Source: Allomuricauda sp. NBRC 101325 (lineage in GTDB: Bacteria; Bacteroidota; Bacteroidia; Flavobacteriales; Flavobacteriaceae). From it: 64,000 nt of DNA. Positions 57,314-64,000 of the stretch are shown in pieces. Made by a program: the position numbers and the translations under genes. Location: the NCBI RefSeq assembly GCF_030268205.1, contig NZ_BSQF01000001.1, forward strand, positions 416,649 through 480,648, given 5' to 3'. The notes beneath the pieces were generated by a model that had not been told where the DNA came from, made no database searches, and worked only from the letters and a program-made list of their open reading frames with translations. Numbering within the stretch: the first letter of the stretch is position 1; each line of letters begins with the position of its first letter.

Positions 57314-58699
57314 ATGGACAAGCGCATTTTCAGAATTTCGTTAACTGCTGCATTGGCAGGTTTTTTATTTGGATTCGATACCGTTGTAATTTCGGGAGCC
57401 AACCAACCCATCAAAGAATTATGGGGCACCAATTGGTTTTTAGGCGACTCCATTTTTACTTTTCATGGCATTTTTATCATGTCCATGGCATTGTGGGGTA
57501 CCGTATTGGGTTCGCTATTCGGAGGGATCCCTACGGACCGTTTGGGAAGAAAAAAGACCCTATTCTGGATCGGAATCCTTTATTTTCTTTCTGCTGTGGG
57601 TTCTGCCATGGCACCGGAAGCCTATAGCTTTTCCTTTTTTAGGTTTATTGGAGGTGTAGGTGTAGGAGCTTCTTCGGTTGCGGCTCCGGTTTATATTTCG
57701 GAAATATCCACAGCTGCCAATCGAGGGAAATTAACGGCCCTCTACCAATTCAACATTGTATTTGGAATATTGATCGCGTTTATCTCGAACTATTTGATCG
57801 GGGTGATTTTTAACGAAAGCATTGCTTGGCGATGGATGTTGGGAATTGAAGGACTTCCCGCGTTGATCTATACGTTGATGGTTGTTAAGATTCCGCATAG
57901 CCCAAGATGGCTTTTACTTAAAAACAAGGCGGATTCCATTGTGATCGAATCCATAACCTCATTGGGGATAGCTACGGATAAGGCTTCGTTACATCTCACA
58001 GAAATAAAAACCGCTCTTTTTGATACCGCCGAAAAACATAAGGAAAACTTATTTTCAGGCAAATACAACAAATCCCTGGTTTTGGCCTTTTTGATTGCAT
58101 TTTTCAATCAATTATCAGGAATCAATTTTGTGCTTTATTACGCTCCCGAGATCTTGGAAAGAGCTGGCTTGGCCTCAGGAGAATCGTTGTTCAGTTCTAT
58201 TTCCATCGGAATCATCAACCTAATATTCACTTTTGTGGGTATTGCCCTTATCGATAAACTGGGACGAAAACAATTGATGTATATCGGTTCCATAGGCTAT
58301 ATAATAAGTTTGGCCATGGTAGGTTGGTGTTTTTATTCCAGTGCCAGTTCAGTGCTATTATTAACCTTTATTTTGATTTTCATTGCCTCACACGCTGTTG
58401 GACAGGGCGCCGTGATTTGGGTGTTTATTTCCGAAATATTTCCGAACAAAGTTCGCTCCTATGGGCAATCCTGGGGTACGGGCACCCATTGGGTCTTTGC
58501 CGCTTTGATCACTTTGATCACCCCCACTTTTTTAGATGCTGAAATAGGGATTTTCAAGGACAATCCCTGGCCGATTTTTATCTTTTTTGCGGTTATGATG
58601 GTATTGCAATTGTTATGGGTAATGTTCATGATGCCCGAAACCAAAGGAATTACCTTGGAGGAACTTGGAAAATTGCTCAGCTCCAAAAAAGACAAGTAA
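57314..58699 (+). CDS. MFS sugar porter
   Basis: The 461-residue protein has twelve helices with the sugar-porter signatures: GFLFGFDTVVISGANQPIKE in helix 1, PTDRLGRKKTLFWIG, RFIGGVGVGASSVAAPVYIS, PHSPRWLLLKNKADS, LIDKLGRKQLMYIG and PETKGITLEELGKLL at the end. The QLSGINFVLYYAPEI motif of helix 7 is that of hexose transporters (glucose, galactose, xylose). It probably takes up a hexose by proton or sodium symport. It follows waaA by 32 bp; no sugar kinase is next to it. The 15 or so residues past the last helix are basic. Confidence 0.95.
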   Translation: MDKRIFRISLTAALAGFLFGFDTVVISGANQPIKELWGTNWFLGDSIFTFHGIFIMSMALWGTVLGSLFGGIPTDRLGRKKTLFWIGILYFLSAVGSAMAPEAYSFSFFRFIGGVGVGASSVAAPVYISEISTAANRGKLTALYQFNIVFGILIAFISNYLIGVIFNESIAWRWMLGIEGLPALIYTLMVVKIPHSPRWLLLKNKADSIVIESITSLGIATDKASLHLTEIKTALFDTAEKHKENLFSGKYNKSLVLAFLIAFFNQLSGINFVLYYAPEILERAGLASGESLFSSISIGIINLIFTFVGIALIDKLGRKQLMYIGSIGYIISLAMVGWCFYSSASSVLLLTFILIFIASHAVGQGAVIWVFISEIFPNKVRSYGQSWGTGTHWVFAALITLITPTFLDAEIGIFKDNPWPIFIFFAVMMVLQLLWVMFMMPETKGITLEELGKLLSSKKDK

Positions 58700-58806
58700 T
58701 TGATTGGTTTACAGGACATGCCATAAAGCCAGCTTTTAGTCGAATTTTGACCTCTTCTATACCTAATGCTGATATAATTCCCTAAATTGAAGGAAATTAC
58801 ACTATT

Positions 58807-58953
58807 ATGGCACATGATATTAGCATTGGAAACAAACTTATGGTTGGTTTCCTTCGAATAATGGTTTTTGTATTGATTGTAATCTTGATTGCAATCCCAG
58901 TTTGTATATTATTGGATTTTCTGGGTGTTTTGGAAGCCATAGGATTTAATTAA
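58807..58953 (+). CDS. Small single-helix membrane protein
   Basis: A 48-residue ORF from the ATG at 58807: MAHDISIGNKLMVGFLRIM, then a helix (VFVLIVILIAIPVCILLDFL) and a short tail (GVLEAIGFN). The frame ends with TAA at 58951-58953, overlapping by 4 bp the stop of the convergent lipoprotein gene. The amphipathic start plus one strong hydrophobic segment resembles small membrane proteins. No homologue recognised. It lies 107 bp after the sugar porter. Confidence 0.45.
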   Translation: MAHDISIGNKLMVGFLRIMVFVLIVILIAIPVCILLDFLGVLEAIGFN

Positions 58954-59576
58954 AAAATCACCTCTTGCTCTCCCATTGACTTTGTGATTACTTTAATGTA
59001 GTTCTCCACTGTTTTTTCCGTATTGGTAGGGTCTGTTACATCAACATCTCCCCTCCAGATCAATTCTATATCCTTACCACTACAAATACAATAGAGTGAG
59101 GTTTCTACATGGTAAATATTAAAACTATCGTAGTTTTCTGGATTGTTGAAAATGTCTTGGTGTTCCAAATAATCGGCATTGAACCGCACGAACATATGAT
59201 CGATACTGTTCATATGCTCTTGAAAAGTTCTACGGTTCTCTGTTTTTACCAATTTGGTAAACAAAATGGCATCAAACCCTTTGTCCAATAACTGTTGTTC
59301 CACTTCTTCCAATTCCTTTTCGGTCTTTTCAGTAGTGGTAAATTCCACATCGAATAGATCAATGCTGCGCATGGCATCCACACCCTCTTTTTTCAACTCT
59401 TCTACAAAACGGGTTTCAAATTCCACGCGTGCGCTATCATCGGGAGTCATTCCAACCACAAGAACCTGATGTGCATCAAAGAGCACTATATCTGGATTTT
59501 TCCATGTACTCACGAGCCTTGTTGAGGAACACCCCATGAGGAGCAAAAACACTATGGCTACCAGTTTTGTTTTCAT
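58950..59576 (-). CDS. Hypothetical lipoprotein
   Basis: The 208-residue protein has a short lipoprotein signal (MKTKLVAIVFLLLMGC, Cys16, then SSTRLVSTWKNP). The STWKNP start followed by VLVVGMTPDDSARVEFETRF looks like lipoproteins of the DUF4136-like group, which carry a conserved Trp near the N-terminus; the rest is alpha/beta (LLDKGFDAILFTKLVKTENR, HVETSLYCICSGKDIELIWR, PTNTEKTVENYIKVITKSMG). Function unknown. It lies 47 bp downstream of the HPF gene, co-directional, so may be co-expressed with it. Confidence 0.75.
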   Translation of the reverse strand: MKTKLVAIVFLLLMGCSSTRLVSTWKNPDIVLFDAHQVLVVGMTPDDSARVEFETRFVEELKKEGVDAMRSIDLFDVEFTTTEKTEKELEEVEQQLLDKGFDAILFTKLVKTENRRTFQEHMNSIDHMFVRFNADYLEHQDIFNNPENYDSFNIYHVETSLYCICSGKDIELIWRGDVDVTDPTNTEKTVENYIKVITKSMGEQEVIF

Positions 59577-59623
59577 CAGAATGGGTTTATCGATTCATGC
59601 GCAGCAAAAATCAACTATTTATT

Positions 59624-59923
59624 TCAATGGGTAGAAAAAGTAGCTTGCCTTTTTTCGAGCTGCTTTCTCAAATCTTCCACGGTATTTGACATGGATTTCT
59701 CAAAATCATCAGTTTGAGACTTGGCAAAAATTCTCGGTCCTGGAGCACTCAGTTCAATTTCACAAATCTTGCCTTGTCCAGATTTATCGTTTTCAGTTTT
59801 AAATAACACATTGGCCTTGATCAACCAGCTGTACTTGTTTTCCAAACTTTCCAGTTTTTTCATCAACAAATCGGTCATTGCCTCACTGGTCATCATTTTC
59901 TGGTATTGAACATGTACTTCCAT
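59624..59923 (-). CDS. hpf: Short HPF/RaiA-type ribosome hibernation factor
   Basis: The 99-residue protein has the fold pattern of the HPF/sigma-54 modulation family: MEVHVQYQKMMTSEAMTDLL (strand and helix), LESLENKYSWLIKANVLFKT, and IELSAPGPRIFAKSQTDDFE with MSNTVEDLRKQLEKRQATFS. This is the short form, without a C-terminal dimerisation domain. It binds the 30S decoding site of idle ribosomes in stationary phase or stress. A -7 box (TAgaTTTG) lies 22 bp upstream and a perfect palindrome farther up, which could be an activator site. The name follows the family; the E. coli-like gene symbol is a guess. Confidence 0.88.
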   Translation of the reverse strand: MEVHVQYQKMMTSEAMTDLLMKKLESLENKYSWLIKANVLFKTENDKSGQGKICEIELSAPGPRIFAKSQTDDFEKSMSNTVEDLRKQLEKRQATFSTH

Positions 59924-59945
59924 AATTATTGTTTTGATTCTATAT

Positions 59946-59953
59946 CAAATCTA
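59946..59953 (-). promoter_or_regulatory. -7 box of the hpf promoter
   Basis: TAgaTTTG on the minus strand matches TAnnTTTG, ending 22 bp before the ATG. There is no TTTG at -33. Confidence 0.5.
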
Positions 59954-59976
59954 CAACCTACACCCCTTAAATTTGA

Positions 59977-59988
59977 TGACAATTGTCA
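59977..59988. promoter_or_regulatory. Perfect 12-bp palindrome upstream of hpf
   Basis: TGACAATTGTCA. Its centre is about 40 bp upstream of the transcription start expected from the -7 box at 59946-59953, which is the usual place of a class II activator site. It also lies 16 bp after the pfkA stop, but has no T-run of note. Confidence 0.4.
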
Positions 59989-60004
59989 GTTTTGAGACCA
60001 TTCC

Positions 60005-61327
60005 CTAGCTCATAAAAAAGGGTTGACCTGTACTTTGAAGTACAGAAAACCACAGTTCGTCTTCCAAGTCAATCTTTTTTCTCTTCTTGGTAACTTCTGA
60101 AATTGGGATGTACACATATTTATTGTTTACCCTACTGGCCACAAACTTGGTTTTACCTGCCATTGCTCCGTGAACGGCATGATAGGCCAATCGGCTACAA
60201 TACACACTGTCGCTCGAATTTGCAGGGGCACACCTCACAATATAACTTGGATCGATGTATTTGATGGTCACAGGAGTTTCATTGGATTTAAAATACGCGG
60301 AAATCTGTTCCTTTAGGAACACCCCGATATCTTGATGCTGCACATTGCCCGATGCATCTTTCACTGCCTCCCTTTCTTGGAACAAATGCTGTCCTGCACC
60401 TTCGGCCACGACGATTACGGCATGCTTTTTCTGTTCAAGGCGTTGTTCCAATGCCTTTAAAAAGCCACGTTCACCATCCAATGAAAAATGCATTTCGGGA
60501 ATCAACACAAAGTTGACCACGGGCATGGCCAAAGCGGCAGATGCGGCAATAAATCCACTGTCCCTTCCCATTAATTTAATAATGGAAATTCCATTGTAAG
60601 CCCCGGTCGCCTCGTTATGCGCATCCCTTAAAATTGGGCTGGCCACATCAAAAGCGGTTTCAAAACCAAAGGATTCATCAATTAGATCAATATCGTTGTC
60701 GATGGTCTTAGGAATACCGACCACACTGATCTTGGCATTACGTCTTCCTATTTCCTCTCCAATGGCATTTACACCTTTTAAGGTTCCGTCACCACCAATG
60801 GCAAATAACATATCGACATTGTTAGCCTCCAGGGTATCCACCATGATCTTCACATCTTGTCCTCCACGCGATGACCCTAAAAAGGTACCTCCAAATTGAT
60901 GTATGTTGTTTACTTTCTCAGGAGTCAGCTCTACCAATTCATGGCCTTTTTCAGGATTGAGCCCTTCGTAGCCATAGGGTACACCAATAATTTTCTTGAC
61001 CCCATAAAAATAATGAAGGGCCATGACCACACCTCGAATCACATTATTGATTCCAGGACATAGTCCGCCACAGGTAACTATAGCAGCCGTTACGTTTTTG
61101 GGTTCAAAAAAGAGGTTTTCCCTTGGCCCTGCCAACTCCATACAATCGGGCTGAACTCCCGTTGACAGACAATGATGGAAATGATCCACGGAAAGGTCGA
61201 AAACCAATCGGTTCGATTCGTTGATAAAATCAAACAATTGGTCTCCTGGTTCTTTCCCCAGTTCCATTGGTGATGTATATTTGGGCGCACCCAAATGTTC
61301 TATATCAAATTTGTTCTTTTTGCTCAC
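60005..61327 (-). CDS. pfkA: ATP-type 6-phosphofructokinase, long (plant/trypanosome-like) form
   Basis: The 440-residue protein has an N-terminal extension of about 80 residues before the PFK fold (AAIVTCGGLCPGINNVIRGV, VPYGYEGL, GGTFLGSSRGGQD). The nucleotide motif reads GGDGT, with Gly as in ATP enzymes, while the next motif reads PKTIDNDID with Lys as in pyrophosphate enzymes. That combination is known from the long group of plant and trypanosome ATP-dependent PFKs, so ATP is the likely donor. The substrate-binding MGRDSGF and the C-terminal RCAPANSSDSVYCSRLAYHA also fit. It lies 11 bp after pckA in the same transcript. Confidence 0.92.
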   Translation of the reverse strand: MSKKNKFDIEHLGAPKYTSPMELGKEPGDQLFDFINESNRLVFDLSVDHFHHCLSTGVQPDCMELAGPRENLFFEPKNVTAAIVTCGGLCPGINNVIRGVVMALHYFYGVKKIIGVPYGYEGLNPEKGHELVELTPEKVNNIHQFGGTFLGSSRGGQDVKIMVDTLEANNVDMLFAIGGDGTLKGVNAIGEEIGRRNAKISVVGIPKTIDNDIDLIDESFGFETAFDVASPILRDAHNEATGAYNGISIIKLMGRDSGFIAASAALAMPVVNFVLIPEMHFSLDGERGFLKALEQRLEQKKHAVIVVAEGAGQHLFQEREAVKDASGNVQHQDIGVFLKEQISAYFKSNETPVTIKYIDPSYIVRCAPANSSDSVYCSRLAYHAVHGAMAGKTKFVASRVNNKYVYIPISEVTKKRKKIDLEDELWFSVLQSTGQPFFMS

Positions 61328-61338
61328 TTAATTCAATC

Positions 61339-62979
61339 TTATAAATGTTCTGTTAAGCTATGGTGCGAGTCAATCAGTGGTCCACCGTTCATAATCTCAT
61401 CCGATGCCTCACTGGCAAATTTATCAAAGTTAAGATGGAACGAATGCGCCAATTGAATGGCCTTGCTCACATATGCGCCTTTTTGCAACCACGTGTTCAT
61501 TGGATCCAATATCTCGGTTGGTACTCCTGGGCAATATTTTGGCATGTACAGACCAAATATGGGGTGTGTTTCAAAATCCACATCGTCCAATTTTCCATCC
61601 AAAATGGCAGAAATCATGGCTCGGGTGTATTTTAATTTAATTCTGGAACCCACTCCGTAAGGGCCACCACTCCATCCAGTATTGATCAACCAAACATTTA
61701 CTCCAGCCTCGGTCATTTTTACGCTTAACATTTCAGCATATTTAGCTGGATGCAAAGGCATAAACGGCTCTCCAAAACAAGCCGAGAACGATGGCACCGG
61801 CTCTGTAATTCCAGCCTCGGTCCCGGCCACTTTAGCGGTATATCCCGAAATAAAGTGATATGCTGCTTGACCAGGTGTTAATTTGGATACTGGAGGCAAA
61901 ACACCAAAGGCATCACAAGTTAAGAAAAAGATATTCTTTGGATTGGATGCATAGGATGGAACTTGAATGTTATCGATATGGTCGATGGGGTAACTCACCC
62001 TAGTATTTTGGGTAATGGAACTATCAAAATAATCCACTTCTTTGGTTCCTTCCTTAAAAACGATGTTTTCCAACAAGGCACCTGGGCGAATGGCGCGATA
62101 AATGTCCGGCTCCTTTTCCTCGGTAAGGTCAATTACCTTGGCGTAACATCCTCCTTCAAAGTTAAAAATGTTGTTTTCCTTGGTCCAACCGTGTTCATCG
62201 TCCCCGATCAATTTACGGTTGGGATCAGCGGAAAGGGTTGTTTTTCCTGTTCCCGAAAGTCCAAAGAAAATGGCGGTATCCCCATCTTCCCCAACATTGG
62301 CGGAACAGTGCATGGGCAATACTTCTTTTTCTGTTGGTAAAATAAGGTTCAAGGCAGAGAAAATACCTTTTTTCATTTCACCGGTGTAGGCAGAACCACC
62401 TACCAAGGCGACTTTTCTGGTAAAGTTCAAAATGGAAAAGTTCCCACTTAAAATTCCAAAATCCGATGGATTCGTCGCTTCATATCCTGGGGCACAAAGT
62501 ACCAACCATTCTTCTTCAAAGTTATCCAACTCGCTTTCATCGAGTCTCAAGAACATATTTTTGATGAAGTAATTGGACCATGGATATTCAGTAACCGTCC
62601 TAACATTCATTTTATATTTTGGATCGGCACATACAGCAGCATCCCGCACATACACCTCTTTGCCTGAAAGGTAGTTTGTAACTTCATTATAGAGCTTATC
62701 AAAATTTTCTGGAGAGATGGGCTTGTTGATTCTTCCCCACCAAATTTTATCCTTGGTATAGTCATCTTTTACCAAAAAACGGTCTTTGGGCGATCTACCC
62801 GTAAACTTGCCCGTATTCACGCAAAGGGTACCATTTTCGGTTTCTACGCCCATGCCTTTTTCCAAGGTAATTTCTTGCAATGTTTCAGCAGAAAGGTTCC
62901 AGTGTGCATCTACATCTTTTAATCCGTACTTACTTAGGTCTGTGGTTGTGTTCATATCGATTGTGTTTGTAGTGTCCAT
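61339..62979 (-). CDS. pckA: Phosphoenolpyruvate carboxykinase (ATP)
   Basis: The 546-residue protein has the ATP-PEPCK features: FTGRSPKDRFLV, ALVGGSAYTGEMKKGIFSAL, MHCSANVG, FFGLSGTGKTTLSADPNRKL (P-loop kinase-1a with GTGKTTL), IGDDEHGWT, GGCYAKVIDLTEEKEPDIYR and the C-terminal TGWSGGPYGVGSRIKLKYTR. It makes phosphoenolpyruvate from oxaloacetate with ATP in gluconeogenesis. The 24-bp longer start at 62979 is kept; ATG at 62955 (MNTTTDLSKYG) is an alternative. It lies 16 bp after the SLC13 gene and 11 bp before pfkA, both same strand. Confidence 0.97.
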   Translation of the reverse strand: MDTTNTIDMNTTTDLSKYGLKDVDAHWNLSAETLQEITLEKGMGVETENGTLCVNTGKFTGRSPKDRFLVKDDYTKDKIWWGRINKPISPENFDKLYNEVTNYLSGKEVYVRDAAVCADPKYKMNVRTVTEYPWSNYFIKNMFLRLDESELDNFEEEWLVLCAPGYEATNPSDFGILSGNFSILNFTRKVALVGGSAYTGEMKKGIFSALNLILPTEKEVLPMHCSANVGEDGDTAIFFGLSGTGKTTLSADPNRKLIGDDEHGWTKENNIFNFEGGCYAKVIDLTEEKEPDIYRAIRPGALLENIVFKEGTKEVDYFDSSITQNTRVSYPIDHIDNIQVPSYASNPKNIFFLTCDAFGVLPPVSKLTPGQAAYHFISGYTAKVAGTEAGITEPVPSFSACFGEPFMPLHPAKYAEMLSVKMTEAGVNVWLINTGWSGGPYGVGSRIKLKYTRAMISAILDGKLDDVDFETHPIFGLYMPKYCPGVPTEILDPMNTWLQKGAYVSKAIQLAHSFHLNFDKFASEASDEIMNGGPLIDSHHSLTEHL

Positions 62980-62995
62980 ATCAATAGTTTTTATG

Positions 62996-64000
62996 TTAGA
63001 AGCTCCAAATCATCGGAACCAAAATCAGTGTCGCGATAAAAAACAATAGTAATAAGGGACCACCTACCTTTAGGTAGTCCAAAAATTTATATCCTCCTGC
63101 TGACATCACCATAGCGTTTGTGGTTGTACCCACTGGGGTTAAAAATGCAGTTGAAGCACTAATGGCCACTGCCATCATAAACGGTTTTGGCGAAACGCCC
63201 AACGTCATGGAAGCCATAATGGCAATAGGCGCCATCAACACGGCTGTTGCCGAATTGTTTATGGTCTGGCTCAATGCTGCAGTGAGCAAGAAGACCCCTG
63301 CCAACAAGGCCACAGGGTGAATTGCACCCAATGAATCCACCAAACTTGTTGCAGCCATTTGGGCCACTCCCGTTTTGTCCAGCGCCACACCCATCGGAAT
63401 CATGGCGGCAATCATTACCACACTTGTCCAGCTAATGCCCTTATATGCTTTGCTTATGGGAACGCATCCGGTCAACATCATAATCCCAGCACAAACCAAG
63501 GCGGCTATGGCACCTGGCATCACATTAAATACCAACAATAGGATCATCAAAATCAGCGTACCCAAGGCGATATAACTTCTTGGAGTCAGCTCGTCCACAT
63601 TTTTGGCCAATGCCTCAGGACTACCAGAAATCACCAAGTTCTCGTACACTGATTTCAATGCGATGATATTTTCCCATTGGCCCCGAATCACAAAGGCATC
63701 TCCCGCCTTGATCTGTATTTTTCCTGATAACGGCACATTGTTTCTCGAAACCGCTAAAAGCTGAACCCCTGCTTGTTTTAAGTGATGTCCCAATGGAATT
63801 GTTTTTCCTACAAACACTGAGTTCGGGGTAATCAACATTTCGGCCATTCCGACCTCTTGGTTGATCAATTCTTTTTTGAGGTTATCATTTTCAGGTTTCC
63901 AGGTAATCACACCCAAATGGAATTTGAGGACCAGCTTATCCACATCTTCGGGCTCCCCTTTTACAGTAATGATATCGTGGTAACGCATTTCGGTATCCAA
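62996..64000 (-). CDS. SLC13/DASS-type transporter with RCK_C domains, C-terminal part (cut by window edge)
   Basis: The frame is open to base 64000, so the N-terminal helices lie beyond the window; 334 residues are seen. Residues 1-40 are the end of one RCK_C (TrkA-C) domain and about 48-130 a second (EMLITPNSVFVGKTIPLGHH, VQLLAVSRNNVPLSGKIQIK, AGDAFVIRG). The membrane part follows with SLC13 motifs: TLILMILLLVFNVMPGAIAA, ISWTSVVMIAAMIPMGVALD, QTINNSATAVLMAPIAIM (SNT-like), and FLTPVGTTTNAMVMSAGGYK. The family carries dicarboxylates, sulfate or similar anions with sodium; C4-dicarboxylate import would feed the pckA gene 16 bp downstream. Substrate not proven. Confidence 0.9.
   Translation of the reverse strand: MDTEMRYHDIITVKGEPEDVDKLVLKFHLGVITWKPENDNLKKELINQEVGMAEMLITPNSVFVGKTIPLGHHLKQAGVQLLAVSRNNVPLSGKIQIKAGDAFVIRGQWENIIALKSVYENLVISGSPEALAKNVDELTPRSYIALGTLILMILLLVFNVMPGAIAALVCAGIMMLTGCVPISKAYKGISWTSVVMIAAMIPMGVALDKTGVAQMAATSLVDSLGAIHPVALLAGVFLLTAALSQTINNSATAVLMAPIAIMASMTLGVSPKPFMMAVAISASTAFLTPVGTTTNAMVMSAGGYKFLDYLKVGGPLLLLFFIATLILVPMIWSF

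Noticed and set aside
1-64000. Prophage, integrative element or defence island
   Set aside because: No integrase, recombinase, phage structural, toxin-antitoxin or restriction gene is recognisable, and gene content is core-like throughout.

Overview
The window is about 64 kb of a Bacteroidota chromosome, most likely a marine Flavobacteriaceae member of the Muricauda/Flagellimonas/Maribacter kind. This placement is inferred from family content and not from a marker-gene comparison. The supporting signs are promoters of the Bacteroidota form (TTTG, about 19 bp, TAnnTTTG), few Shine-Dalgarno sites, and lineage-typical families: DUF2723, DUF5916, FadL-type and PorT-like barrels, an ExbB/ExbD/ExbD operon, LytS/LytTR pairs, and an S2 protein with an added tail. 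Coding density is high. I see no prophage, insertion sequence, CRISPR array or rRNA. There is one tRNA, Ser-GGA. Both ends of the window cut a gene.

Layout. 1-7.5 kb: the end of a DUF2723 membrane protein, a thioredoxin fold without its cysteines, then an envelope-signalling neighbourhood (small secreted helical protein, LytS-type kinase, LytTR regulator, membrane hydroxylase, lipoprotein, FadL-like barrel). Phased TTCACC-like half-sites sit in front of the hydroxylase and lipoprotein genes. 7.6-19.5 kb: mixed housekeeping genes (CBS protein, phosphoesterase, cutC, glycosylasparaginase, polA, MFS, NIPSNAP lipoprotein, thioredoxin, SET protein, TauE-like permease). 19.0-25.5 kb: a tyrosine/homogentisate catabolic cluster (marR, hppD, hmgA, fahA, flavin-reductase-like gene, aminotransferase) with a candidate MarR operator at the hppD promoter. 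25.6-28.3 kb: a DUF5916 outer-membrane protein. 28.5-33 kb: translation genes rplM-rpsI, rpsB, tsf, pyrH and frr. 33-39 kb: RND/MMPL exporter, asnS, rpoN, a membrane protein. 39-43.4 kb: an OM barrel plus an ExbB/ExbD energising operon with a second ExbD pair. 43.4-46 kb: tRNA-Ser, asparaginase, TatD and a lipoprotein. 46.1-50.7 kb: a retropepsin-like protein and the 2-oxoglutarate dehydrogenase genes odhB and sucA. 50.9-58.7 kb: membrane acyltransferase, amidohydrolase, galE, DegT aminotransferase, waaA and a sugar porter. 58.8-64 kb: a small membrane protein, a lipoprotein, a ribosome hibernation factor, and a pfkA-pckA-SLC13 gene set at the glycolysis/gluconeogenesis junction.

Most of the window is ordinary core genome. 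The less ordinary signals are: a family of tiny hairpins with a fixed 12-nt core and arms that change from copy to copy but stay complementary, in groups that flank gene modules; a helix-hairpin-helix tail on ribosomal protein S2; phased candidate LytTR sites; the duplicated ExbD pair with a CxYC motif in one paralogue of each pair; and long low-complexity inverted repeats in three gene spacers. I found no clear new defence or mobile system.
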